DNA of 38,105 nt from the NCBI GenBank assembly GCA_900315075.1, contig OMXV01000036.1, positions 1-38,105 of the forward strand. The letters run 5' to 3'. This DNA is from an uncultured Prevotellaceae bacterium (GTDB lineage Bacteria > Bacteroidota > Bacteroidia > Bacteroidales > Bacteroidaceae). The translations under genes and the position numbers were made by a program. The notes under the pieces were generated by a model. It made no database searches and was not told where the DNA came from. It was given only the letters and a program-made list of their open reading frames with translations. Within the stretch, counting starts at the first letter, position 1; each line of letters opens with the position of its first letter. Of the stretch, positions 16,312 through 24,240 are shown piece by piece.

Positions 16312-17559
16312 ATGGCAACCATAAAACCTTTCAAGGGTATTCGCCCTCCAAAAGAATTTGTAGAAAAAGTGGAGTCAAGACCTTACGATGTACTCAGTTC
16401 AGAGGAAGCGCGTGAGGAGGCTGGCGACAATGAGATGAGTTTATACCATATCATCAAGCCTGAAATCGATTTTGAACCAGGCACCAGTGAATACGACCCA
16501 CGGGTGTATGAAAAAGCTGCTGAGAATTTCAAGAAATTCCAAGAAAAGGGCTGGCTTGTTCAAGACGAACAGGAGTGTTATTATATCTATGCGCAGACCA
16601 TGAACGAAAAGACCCAATACGGATTGGTGGTAGGTGCATACGTTGATGACTATCTAAATGGAGTTATAAGAAAACACGAATTAACACGGCGCGACAAGGA
16701 GGAAGACCGTATGAAGCATGTGAGGGTCAACAATGCAAATATTGAGCCTGTGTTTTTTGCATACCCTGACAACGATGTTCTCGACAGAGTCATTAGCAGG
16801 TATGCCGACACGGAACCTGTCTATGACTTTATCGCCCCGATTGATGGATTCCGTCATCGCTTCTGGGTGATTTCCGACAAAGACGATATCGGTGTCATTA
16901 CTCGTGAGTTTGCCAAGATGCCTCGACTGTATATTGCCGACGGTCATCATCGTTCGGCAGCCGCTGCGCTTGTGGGAGCTGAAAAACAAAAGCAAAATCC
17001 CAATCACAAAGGCAATGAGGAGTACAACTATTTCATGGCTGTCTGCTTCCAGGCTTCTCAACTGACGGTGCTCGATTATAATAGGGTAATCAAAGACCTC
17101 AATGGTCTTACTTCTGCAGAGTTTGTCAAAAAACTAAGAGAGGATTTCGATATCGAGGACATGGGAACAGATATATATAAACCCAAACAATTGCATGAGT
17201 TCTCACTATATCTCGATGAACACTGGTATAGACTGAGGGCTCTCCCTGGAACATACGACAATAGCGACCCTATCGGTGTACTTGATGTGGATATCTCAAG
17301 CCGATTGATTCTTGATAAGGTGTTGGGAATCACCGACCTCAGAAGCGACAAACGCATCGACTTCGTGGGCGGATTACGTGGACTTGGCGAGCTGAAACGT
17401 CGTGTCGATAGTGGTGAGATGAGAATTGCTTTGGCACTATATCCTGTGTCCATGAAACAGATTATGGATATTGCTGATACAGGCAATATCATGCCGCCAA
17501 AAGCTACATGGTTTGAACCAAAACTAAGGTCGGGACTTGTCATCCATAAACTTTCATGA
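16312..17559 (+). CDS. DUF1015 family protein
   Basis: The 415-residue cytoplasmic protein belongs to DUF1015. Recognisable pieces are FKGIRPPKEF at 7-16, SRPYDVLSSEEAR at 22-34, KHELTRRDKEEDR at 121-133 and ADGHHRSAAAAL at 209-220. The DGHHRxxAA motif resembles the nucleotide-binding motif of the ParB/sulfiredoxin superfamily, which also contains the archaeal free serine kinase SerK. Its position just after serC and serA makes a role in serine or phosphoserine metabolism attractive, but this is inference. It overlaps the next gene by 4 bases (ATGA), so the two are translationally coupled. Confidence 0.85.
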   Translation: MATIKPFKGIRPPKEFVEKVESRPYDVLSSEEAREEAGDNEMSLYHIIKPEIDFEPGTSEYDPRVYEKAAENFKKFQEKGWLVQDEQECYYIYAQTMNEKTQYGLVVGAYVDDYLNGVIRKHELTRRDKEEDRMKHVRVNNANIEPVFFAYPDNDVLDRVISRYADTEPVYDFIAPIDGFRHRFWVISDKDDIGVITREFAKMPRLYIADGHHRSAAAALVGAEKQKQNPNHKGNEEYNYFMAVCFQASQLTVLDYNRVIKDLNGLTSAEFVKKLREDFDIEDMGTDIYKPKQLHEFSLYLDEHWYRLRALPGTYDNSDPIGVLDVDISSRLILDKVLGITDLRSDKRIDFVGGLRGLGELKRRVDSGEMRIALALYPVSMKQIMDIADTGNIMPPKATWFEPKLRSGLVIHKLS

Positions 17560-18143
17560 CAGAAGATACTTTCTATACATTATCCGATGAAGTGGGCGAG
17601 GGATATTACACAGAGAAGCGAAGTAAATTCCTCGCCTACGCTCATCATGTCACATCGATAGAACAAATTAAGGAAATCATAGCTCAATACCGCAGTAAGT
17701 ACTATGATGCCCGCCATGTATGCTATGCCTATATGTTAGGGGCCGAAAGAAAGGAATTTAGGGCCAACGATGACGGAGAACCAAGTAGTACTGCCGGGAA
17801 ACCTATCCTCGGACAAATCAACAGCCTTAATCTCACCGATGTACTCGTGGTTGTCATCAGATACTATGGTGGGGTGAATTTAGGTACTGGTGGATTGATT
17901 GTGGCTTATCGCACAGCGGCAGCAGACGCTCTGGCACATTCACAAGTCGTTTCACAGCAAGTGCTTGAGACGATTACCTATGATTTCTCATATCCAATGA
18001 TGAACGATGTGATGAGAATTGTTAAGGAACTTTCGCCTAAAATTGTCTCACAGTCTTTCGACAATACTTGTAGCATCACACTTGCTATACGCAAGTCACA
18101 GGCCGAACAACTTCGCCAACGACTCGCAAAACTTTCATTCTGA
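17556..18143 (+). CDS. YigZ/IMPACT family protein
   Basis: The 195-residue protein is of the UPF0029/YigZ family, related to the eukaryotic IMPACT protein that modulates the GCN2 pathway. The signature runs from KRSKFLAYAHHV at about 18-29, through DARHVCYAYMLG, to DDGEPSSTAGKPILGQI at about 70-86 and RYYGGVNLGTGGLIVAYRTA at about 100-119. The C-terminal domain (about 130-195) is the small ferredoxin-like DUF1949 type. The molecular role in bacteria is unsettled. It starts inside the DUF1015 stop codon and ends 29 bases before the opposing LytTR gene. Confidence 0.9.
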   Translation: MTEDTFYTLSDEVGEGYYTEKRSKFLAYAHHVTSIEQIKEIIAQYRSKYYDARHVCYAYMLGAERKEFRANDDGEPSSTAGKPILGQINSLNLTDVLVVVIRYYGGVNLGTGGLIVAYRTAAADALAHSQVVSQQVLETITYDFSYPMMNDVMRIVKELSPKIVSQSFDNTCSITLAIRKSQAEQLRQRLAKLSF

Positions 18144-18151
18144 TTTTTGGT

Positions 18152-18170
18152 AACGCATCTGCAGTGCGTT
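18152..18170. terminator. Weak hairpin between convergent genes
   Basis: AACGCA and TGCGTT form a 6-bp stem around TCTGCAG between the ends of the YigZ gene and the LytTR gene. T-rich flanks are imperfect on both strands, so terminator activity is uncertain. Confidence 0.35.
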
Positions 18171-18172
18171 TG

Positions 18173-18904
18173 TTATCTTCCAAGGAATTTCGTGTCTAAA
18201 TATGCTTGAAATGCCTCTTTATACAAGTCGCCAATAGGCAAGAAAGTATCTGCATCCATAATAACACGGTTTTTATTTACCTCTTGTATTTTGGTAAGAT
18301 TGATGATATATGAACGGTGGATACGCATAAAATAGTTGGGCAATCGTTCTTCCATCTTCTTCATTGACAGCAGGGTGATGATGGGCTTAGACACACCTTC
18401 AAGCCATACTTTCAGGTATTCACTCATAGCCTCTACATACCGAATGTCTCGTATGCTTACTTTGACAATACGATAATCTGTTTTGAGAAAGAGGGTGTCG
18501 TCGGAAGTGGAAGTGTTGTCTTTTATCTCTTTCTTTTCTTCATCATCTATCTTTAATCGTTCCTTCAGCCTCATCGCAGCACGCTGGAAGTCTTGCATAC
18601 CAAAGGGCTTTAGCAGATAATCGACAGCATTCACTTTGAATCCTTCAACTGCGTATTCAGAATAGGCGGTGGTAAAAACGATGAGGGGGGCAACTGTTAG
18701 CGACTTCACGAAATCCATTCCGTTGAGGTCGGGCATATTGATATCGCAGAAGATTGCATCTGCGGTGTCATTCTCCAAGAATTGTCTTGCCTCAAGGGCA
18801 CTTTGGCATTGAGCTGCGAGTTCAAGGTAAGGCACTTTGTTGATATAGGAAACTATTTGTTGTAGAGCCAGAGGCTCGTCGTCAATTGCAAGGCATCTAA
18901 TCAT
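18173..18904 (-). CDS. LytTR-family response regulator
   Basis: The 243-residue protein has an N-terminal receiver domain: acidic pocket DDE at 8-10, phosphoacceptor D54 in IFCDINMPDLNG, and Lys in YLLKPFG near 105. The C-terminal LytTR DNA-binding domain covers about residues 138-243 (DTLFLKTDYRIVKV, then FMRIHRSYIINLTKI and FLPIGDLYKEAF). Its start overlaps the stop of the kinase gene by 4 bases, so the pair is coupled. It is the last gene of a leftward operon that begins near 22463. The target promoter is not known; the operon's own promoter is a natural candidate. Confidence 0.95.
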   Translation of the reverse strand: MIRCLAIDDEPLALQQIVSYINKVPYLELAAQCQSALEARQFLENDTADAIFCDINMPDLNGMDFVKSLTVAPLIVFTTAYSEYAVEGFKVNAVDYLLKPFGMQDFQRAAMRLKERLKIDDEEKKEIKDNTSTSDDTLFLKTDYRIVKVSIRDIRYVEAMSEYLKVWLEGVSKPIITLLSMKKMEERLPNYFMRIHRSYIINLTKIQEVNKNRVIMDADTFLPIGDLYKEAFQAYLDTKFLGR

Positions 18905-20061
18905 GATAAAGGGAGTATTAGTTCGACGATATATACGTTTTGAGTGTCTTGTATGTTTAGTGTATATCTATTGTCATATAATAAGTTTAAACGTTGTTTG
19001 ACATTGGTAAGGCCCACGCCACCTTTTTCCTTGTTGGGCTTGTCGGCTTTTGAGTTACTGCATAGAAAGTGTAAGCGTTCTTGTTCAATTTCCACTTTTA
19101 CGTCGATAAACGATTCGTGTTGATAGCTAATGCCATGTTTGAAGGCATTCTCTACAAACGAAATGAGCATTAGTGGAGGGATGTTCTTGTCGGGAGCCTC
19201 AGTCGGAAGGTCTATTGTAATTTTTACCTTGTCGGAATAGCGTAGTCGCATGAGCTTGATGTAGGTGCGTATAAACTCAAACTCCCGAGTGAGTGAAACT
19301 CCTTGCTTATCGCCTTCGTATAGCACAAAACGCATCATCTTCGAGAGTTCCAGAATTGTTTCTTGTGCTTTGGCTGGGTCAATATCTACTAATGCATGAA
19401 TGTTATTAAGCGTGTTCATGAAGAAGTGGGGATTGATCTGGTATCTTAGATATTCTAATTGATGTTCCAGACTCTTTTTCTCCAATTCCAACAGTTTCTT
19501 TTGATCCTTACGGCTGCGGAAATACAATTTCATACCCAAATTAGCCCCAAACATAAGGATAAGTACAACAATAGACATAATGTCGCGCTCCCACAAAACA
19601 GGTGGGGGCATCTCGCGATGCAATTTGTGTGGATGATGGTTGTCGAATTCCGGTGGACGCTGATTGTCGAATAATGGTGGAGGTTGATTGTCAATTGATG
19701 GTGGAGGTTGATTCGGTTGCTCCATTGGCGGGGGTATGTGCCTCATAGACTCATCTTTTCTTATGTCGGGACGGGTGACACATTGGTAGGTGATGAATGC
19801 TGCCATAACCGTTGTTACGATGGAAAAGTATAGCACACGTCGATGTTGATGAACAAGCAAAGGGGCTAATAGGAAGTTGTGAATCAAGAACAACACCAAA
19901 TAGACTGCAAATTTCCGCCACACAATGAACACTTCAGACCAGTCGAACATAATGTTCGTGTCGTTGACCGTACGAATATAAAGACTTAGTAGTGGGGCGG
20001 CAAAGAGGATGCCCCACACTACTAAGTATATAATGTTTTCTTGTCGTGATTGATTTTTCAT
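18901..20061 (-). CDS. LytS/YehU-type sensor histidine kinase with Pro-rich outer loop
   Basis: The 386-residue product has four predicted membrane helices (about 10-30, 48-68, 76-94, 159-179). A cytoplasmic kinase of the His_kinase (PF06580) type follows: H212 in QINPHFFMNTLNNIHAL, N-box SFVENAFKHG at 301-310 and G-box GGVGLTNVKQRL near 347-358. The loop between helices 3 and 4 (about 95-158) should lie outside. It is proline rich, with 8-residue repeats of the form QPPPxxDN, encoded by a 24-bp DNA repeat. The start at 20061 is chosen because a longer in-frame extension to 20256 runs antisense-free through the end of the upstream gene and lacks coding character. The gap to the upstream gene is 34 bases. 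Confidence 0.92.
   Translation of the reverse strand: MKNQSRQENIIYLVVWGILFAAPLLSLYIRTVNDTNIMFDWSEVFIVWRKFAVYLVLFLIHNFLLAPLLVHQHRRVLYFSIVTTVMAAFITYQCVTRPDIRKDESMRHIPPPMEQPNQPPPSIDNQPPPLFDNQRPPEFDNHHPHKLHREMPPPVLWERDIMSIVVLILMFGANLGMKLYFRSRKDQKKLLELEKKSLEHQLEYLRYQINPHFFMNTLNNIHALVDIDPAKAQETILELSKMMRFVLYEGDKQGVSLTREFEFIRTYIKLMRLRYSDKVKITIDLPTEAPDKNIPPLMLISFVENAFKHGISYQHESFIDVKVEIEQERLHFLCSNSKADKPNKEKGGVGLTNVKQRLNLLYDNRYTLNIQDTQNVYIVELILPLS
19634..19705 (-). repeat. 24-bp tandem repeat inside the kinase gene
   Basis: Three 24-bp units (19634-19657, 19658-19681, 19682-19705) with a fourth decayed unit to the right share TGATTGTCGAAT and GGTGGA blocks. They encode the proline-rich loop repeats. 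The length is a multiple of three, so copy changes keep the frame. Confidence 0.75.
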
Positions 20062-20069
20062 CAAAGAGA

Positions 20070-20091
20070 TGTTTAGGAGTTTAGGAGTTTG
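20070..20091 (+). repeat. Short TTTAGGAG repeat in the kinase leader
   Basis: GTTTAGGAG, TTTAGGAG and TTTGG run in tandem with an 8-bp period in the 34-base gap before the kinase gene, where the ribosome-binding site should lie. Confidence 0.5.
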
Positions 20092-20095
20092 GACA

Positions 20096-22060
20096 TTACC
20101 AAGGCCAACCGCCACCGCCACCAGGACCACCGCCGCCACCGGGACCTCCTCCTCCGCCAGTGTAGGAAGAGAGCGTGATGGTCGAACCTCCACTGAATGT
20201 GGCATCAATATAGCCAACGCCATTGAAGATGCTGGTGCCGTTGACATCGGTGACACTCGATTTTAATGTGGGTTTTGTCGCAGCTGAGACAACCATGGTG
20301 CTACCACCGCTCGATGGAGTCTTAAAGACAAAAGTATCGTCGTTGTAGGTCATGGCATACCAGGAGTTTTTCGACCATGAGGATGTGGAGTAACACGACT
20401 GAGTGAGACTGGAACCTCTTTCGAGTCCACCAATAGCTACGATGACTCCACCTGTGACATAGAGCTTCTTCTGCTGTTCACTGTTTGCATCGATGGCAAC
20501 CTCTGGTTGCGATGCGCCAATGGCATATATCAAACCACCTTTAATATAGCAGTTCCCATTGGCATCTATACCGTCGTTGTCAGTGGAGCGGGCATATACA
20601 TAACCACCTTCGATGGTCAGGTCGCCAGAGCCTGAAGCTGTTGTGGCGTATGAAGAGTTGATGGCATCATCCTTGGCATCGACACTCACTTGACCACCAG
20701 TGATATGTATGGAATTTTTGCTTTCTATACCCTCACCACCAGCACCGGTAGTGGTGACACTTATGACGGCTGCGTCGCTGATGTTGATTGCTCCGTCAAC
20801 TTTAATGCCTTTGGGCGATGATTTATAGTTGCTACTGTATCTGTCGAGTTGTTGCGATGAGGATATTGTAGATAGTGTGCCATTCGACGATGCGACAACG
20901 GCATTGCCAGAAGTCTTGATTGTTAGTGTGCCTCCCGTGGCAGTAAATGTTCCGTCGCAATTGATACCTTTACCGCCAGCTCCCGTGCTTGTAAGGTTGA
21001 ATGTTCCACCACTGACCACGATGTTGCCGTCTGATCCAAGGCATGCAGATGCCTTTGTCTTTTTGTTGTCGCTATCCCACACTCCACCTCCTGAAGTGGC
21101 AATGGTGATATCGCCGTCGCTGATGTCCAAGGTTCCCTCGCTGTTGATACCTTTGGCGGCATTAGCGGTTATGTTCATGTTGATGGAGCCTCCTTGGATG
21201 TAAATGTTTCCGCTGTCCTCTTCTTCATGGTCTGAAGTCTGACCAGTAGAGGCTTCACCATCGATGTCGCATTGGATGCCGTCATCACCTACACCATCAA
21301 TGCCTATCGTACCACTTTCCATCAAAAAGTACTCTGTACAATTGATACCATCGCCAACAGCCGATGTAATATTGATATTTGAATTTTTAAGGGTGAGATA
21401 TTCACCAGTTTTGATACCGTGCTTTACATTGCCTATGATATTGAGTGTTCCTTTTTGGGCAAACTCTGCGTGTCCTTTGATATAGAGACATCCCTTTTGT
21501 GTGCCGTTGGTAGCATCAGCGAGAGAATTGACTGTACCTGTGGCCACTTTCACTTTGATACGCTTGCCGTTTTGGATGTGGATAGCTGCTCCACTATAAA
21601 CGGGTGTCGTGTTGGTCAGCGACAGACCATTCAATTCGATGGTAGCCTTGTAAGACCCCGACATGTAAAACTCGCCATCATTTGAAGCACCATTCAGTTT
21701 ATATGTGATTTCTGTATCTAAGTCATCGCTTTGAGCAATGGATACATGAGCTCCATCGACAGTGGGGGTGAGATATTGAGCTACATTGCCACTGATAACC
21801 ACTGATGCTGATGTGCCGTCATAAATCACATTGACAGTGTTGTCTGTCACTTCCGAATTGTCAACGGTCATCGCATCGATATCGTTGAGCGTAAAAGTCT
21901 TGCCCATGATGGTCAGTGTGGTGCCATCGTTATAGGTCATATCACCTGTCTGAGAGGAAGGGAACAGGTAGGTCACGCTTCCAGTCTTCACATTTAGCGT
22001 TTGTGCCTCGGCTGATATTGTCAGCATGAGGGTTATGAGGAGTGATAATAATTGTTTCAT
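20096..22060 (-). CDS. Secreted beta-helix carbohydrate-binding-type protein (DUF4353-like)
   Basis: The 654-residue protein has a signal peptide (MKQLLSLLITLMLTISAEAQ). A long repetitive right-handed beta-helix follows, with many turns of the form GxGIxxxGxxxIxGGxxxI: KGINSEGTLDISDGDI, KGINCDGTFTATGGTL, EGIESKNSIHITGGQV, DGIDANGNCYIKGGLI. This resembles the DUF4353 family, of which Clostridium thermocellum Cthe_2159 is a polysaccharide-binding member. An acidic insert, SDHEEEDSG, sits near 280. The C-terminus is an extreme Gly/Pro tail (GGGGGP repeated, ending GWPW). No type IX tail is present. The upstream gene ends 1 base before this start and the kinase gene follows, so surface protein and sensor share a transcript. 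Sugar binding is inferred. Confidence 0.85.
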   Translation of the reverse strand: MKQLLSLLITLMLTISAEAQTLNVKTGSVTYLFPSSQTGDMTYNDGTTLTIMGKTFTLNDIDAMTVDNSEVTDNTVNVIYDGTSASVVISGNVAQYLTPTVDGAHVSIAQSDDLDTEITYKLNGASNDGEFYMSGSYKATIELNGLSLTNTTPVYSGAAIHIQNGKRIKVKVATGTVNSLADATNGTQKGCLYIKGHAEFAQKGTLNIIGNVKHGIKTGEYLTLKNSNINITSAVGDGINCTEYFLMESGTIGIDGVGDDGIQCDIDGEASTGQTSDHEEEDSGNIYIQGGSINMNITANAAKGINSEGTLDISDGDITIATSGGGVWDSDNKKTKASACLGSDGNIVVSGGTFNLTSTGAGGKGINCDGTFTATGGTLTIKTSGNAVVASSNGTLSTISSSQQLDRYSSNYKSSPKGIKVDGAINISDAAVISVTTTGAGGEGIESKNSIHITGGQVSVDAKDDAINSSYATTASGSGDLTIEGGYVYARSTDNDGIDANGNCYIKGGLIYAIGASQPEVAIDANSEQQKKLYVTGGVIVAIGGLERGSSLTQSCYSTSSWSKNSWYAMTYNDDTFVFKTPSSGGSTMVVSAATKPTLKSSVTDVNGTSIFNGVGYIDATFSGGSTITLSSYTGGGGGPGGGGGPGGGGGWPW

Positions 22061-22061
22061 T

Positions 22062-22463
22062 TTATTTGATTGTTATTTTCTGGCTCTTGTTTCCTTTCTT
22101 GATGATATATACACCTTTGCGCATCTGGTCTTTGGTCACACGACGTCCTTGTAAGTCGTAGATGTCTGTGGCTTTGTCAATCGTCAACGGCTGATTCTGT
22201 AATGATTCATTTGTCGCGTTGATTCCTGTCGAACCATCATTTGAGAATTCCATCTTTTGCAGATTGACAAGAGGGATGACGAGTGTACTTGTTTCGCTTC
22301 TTGCTGTCAGGTTACCATCGTTGAATGTCAAGTTAAGGTTTGTGGCAGCGATGCTTTGAGTGGTTCCGTCAATTAGGGTGAAAACCAAATAGGTATAGTC
22401 TGTAGCTTTCAGACTGCCGCTAAGTGTTGTCAGCATACTTAGTATGGCTAATTTCTTTCTCAT
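22062..22463 (-). CDS. Small secreted protein with T9SS-like C-terminal tail
   Basis: The 133-residue protein (from MRKKLAILSM) has a signal peptide ending near SLKA. A short domain follows with the pattern DGTTQSIAATNLNLTFNDGNL and LVIPLVNLQKMEFSND, which is common in secreted Prevotella proteins. The C-terminal tail, YDLQGRRVTKDQMRKGVYII then KGNKSQKITIK, resembles type IX secretion sorting domains. An ATG at 22490 would add nine residues and is less likely from the signal peptide. It is the first gene of the leftward operon with the beta-helix protein and the two-component pair. Its N-terminal domain is similar in style to residues 20-75 of the beta-helix protein (GDMTYNDGTTLTIMG). Confidence 0.8.
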   Translation of the reverse strand: MRKKLAILSMLTTLSGSLKATDYTYLVFTLIDGTTQSIAATNLNLTFNDGNLTARSETSTLVIPLVNLQKMEFSNDGSTGINATNESLQNQPLTIDKATDIYDLQGRRVTKDQMRKGVYIIKKGNKSQKITIK

Positions 22464-22503
22464 ATGATTGCTTTTTATGTTGATATTCATTGAATTGATG
22501 GTG

Positions 22504-22511
22504 CAAAGATA
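22504..22511 (-). promoter_or_regulatory. Promoter -7 element of the two-component operon
   Basis: Read leftward: TATCTTTG, a match to TAnnTTTG. It sits between the terminator at 22524-22553 and the first gene. No TTG is found at -33 spacing, which would suit a regulated promoter. Confidence 0.55.
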
Positions 22512-22523
22512 CGAGAAAAAAAG

Positions 22524-22553
22524 CCGGTTTGCTAAATTTATTCAGCGAACCGG
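22524..22553. terminator. Bidirectional rho-independent terminator
   Basis: A 10-bp stem (CCGGTTTGCT with AGCGAACCGG, one G-T pair) has T-runs after it on both strands: CTTTTTTT leftward and ACTTTTTTTT rightward. It ends the phosphatase transcript before the next operon's promoter. Confidence 0.85.
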
Positions 22554-22580
22554 ACTTTTTTTTCAGTAAAATTAATCTGT

Positions 22581-22690
22581 TCAGTTTCTCACAACCACCT
22601 TTTTGCCGTTAATAGTGTATATTCCATCGGGCCAACATCTATTAATATACAGCGTCACATAATTGCAAGATGATGGTTCTTGTAGTATTG
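22581..22690 (-). pseudogene. Possible out-of-frame tail remnant after the phosphatase
   Basis: Directly downstream of the phosphatase stop, the frame shifted by one base stays open for over 30 codons. It ends PDGIYTINGKKVVVRN and then a stop, the form of a type IX-like C-terminal tail. It may be the lost end of the phosphatase (a one-base indel or a frameshift near the TAG) or a fragment of another gene. Confidence 0.4.
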
Positions 22691-23959
22691 CTAATTTGCA
22701 ACGCTGCTGATGCGGGCTGTGTAGAAGCGTTTGAAGTCAGACCATTTATAGTAGGGGAATTTGTCTGCTGGTAATGGGAGGGTGGCTTCTGAACCGTTGA
22801 GAAGACATTTCACAAGTATATCATTTGGATGCTTCTTGTTGCGATAGAAAATCAGTTGGAGATTAGAGGCTTTGCAGGTCTCCCAGTTTTGATAGATGTT
22901 TTTCACCTGATAGGGGTCTTCAGGGTCTTGGTCGGCTCCATTGATGCCCATCAAGACGGTAAGTGGACCAAGGCAGGTGTCATGTCCAAAACGTAGGTCG
23001 GAGATATGGTCGCTTTTGCCATTAATCACGGCCTCTGCCTTGTTGAGGATGTCCTGTAGAATGGGAATTGTCTCATATTGGGGGCCGAAAACCCATGAAT
23101 AGGAACCAAGATTCGTCTCCTCCCAATCTTTCATGATTTCTTCATCGGTAATGATATTGCCCATCATCCCCTCATGGCCGATATTAGGCAGAGATGTATA
23201 GAGATTGATGAGATTGCTGCCAATATGGTTTAAGTTGCCAGGGAGTCCTTCGGTGCTGGTAAAGACACGGGGAATAATTGTCTCGCGTAGCGTGCTATGG
23301 CCTTGAAACTTGTCTTTGTTAGCTTCATAGCGTGGCTTGAGGTCTTTTGGGTAGTTGTGCTTCACAGGATTTTGCTTGTCTGTCGGTACTACACCATCGA
23401 GAGTATGACGTGCAGATTCTTCACGAATTTCTATCTTTGGATTACACTGTACCAATTCTTGGCAAAAGGCCGACATACTGAGGACGCAGCGACCTGAGAG
23501 CGAGGAGATGGCAAGTACATTTCCGCCTTTTTTAAACACTTCAGGGAAGTTGTTATACATCGTGCGGGCAATACCCTGGTGTTGTTCCCAACCCAACTGA
23601 CTCAATTCGCTGACGCCATTGGTCAGTTCATCCTTGGCTTCCATGAATTTCCTGTAGAAGGCCTCGCCCTCATTCGTCAGTTGATGCTTTTTATGGGCCG
23701 TTGTCAATAGACTGTCTAATTCCCTGTATAAGAATGCGTTCCAATAGTAGCGGGAACCATGTCGGCCATAGTGACTGATGTAGAAGGGTTTATATCCTTT
23801 TGGTGCCTTGGTCAGCGCAGCCGTGTTAAAAGAGTAGGGATAGTCGGTACCATAAGCCTTTCGTGGATCGGCTTTTAACTGGTCGAGTGCTGTGCTGCCT
23901 TGTGCCCATGACATCATGGTATAGAGCACAACAAACAGGGTAGTAAAGATTTTTTTCAT
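22691..23959 (-). CDS. Exported histidine phosphatase, phytase/MINPP-like
   Basis: The 422-residue protein has a signal peptide (MKKIFTTLFVVLYTMMSWAQG). Its clade-2 histidine phosphatase motifs are the nucleophile loop HYGRHGSR with H67, and a proton-donor region RFGHDTCLGPL with H326-D327. The HD form is that of AppA-type phytases; the MINPP form usually has HAE. In Bacteroides such exported enzymes release phosphate from inositol phosphates. The substrate here is inferred from the family. It is a single-gene unit bounded by terminators at 22524 and 24157. An out-of-frame continuation follows its stop. Confidence 0.9.
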   Translation of the reverse strand: MKKIFTTLFVVLYTMMSWAQGSTALDQLKADPRKAYGTDYPYSFNTAALTKAPKGYKPFYISHYGRHGSRYYWNAFLYRELDSLLTTAHKKHQLTNEGEAFYRKFMEAKDELTNGVSELSQLGWEQHQGIARTMYNNFPEVFKKGGNVLAISSLSGRCVLSMSAFCQELVQCNPKIEIREESARHTLDGVVPTDKQNPVKHNYPKDLKPRYEANKDKFQGHSTLRETIIPRVFTSTEGLPGNLNHIGSNLINLYTSLPNIGHEGMMGNIITDEEIMKDWEETNLGSYSWVFGPQYETIPILQDILNKAEAVINGKSDHISDLRFGHDTCLGPLTVLMGINGADQDPEDPYQVKNIYQNWETCKASNLQLIFYRNKKHPNDILVKCLLNGSEATLPLPADKFPYYKWSDFKRFYTARISSVAN

Positions 23960-24015
23960 AAATGATAGTTAATGATTATTTGTTATTAGTTATATCGATA
24001 TCCTAAATTATGCCA

Positions 24016-24023
24016 CAAAGATA
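24016..24023 (-). promoter_or_regulatory. Promoter -7 element of the phosphatase gene
   Basis: Read leftward: TATCTTTG, matching TAnnTTTG, about 57 bases before the ATG at 23959. No -33 TTG at standard spacing. Confidence 0.5.
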
Positions 24024-24156
24024 GTCAAAAAAAATGGTATATAGTAAATCTCTATGTTTTTTTCGTATAACTTTTTGTTCCAAGCTCATAAACCACCGAT
24101 TTAGATGTCAATCACAACATAGGTTGTAATGTGTGATTAATGAATAATAAAAGAAA

Positions 24157-24190
24157 AGTAGGTGCTCAAAAAAGTTCTTGAACACCTACT
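24157..24190 (-). terminator. Terminator of the AraC-linked operon
   Basis: Read leftward: AGTAGGTGTTCAA pairs with TTGAGCACCTACT with one G-T pair, followed by TTTCTTTTATT. It lies 51 bases past the end of the last operon gene. Confidence 0.8.
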
Positions 24191-24240
24191 ATGATGATAG
24201 TCGCAGATAATTTTGATTACCTACTTATTCTTTCTTAAAG

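Noticed and set aside
20062-20256. N-terminal extension of the kinase to 20256
   Set aside because: The extra 65 residues come from the other frame of the Gly/Pro tail region of the upstream gene. The signal-anchor start at 20061 and the 34-base gap are the normal arrangement.
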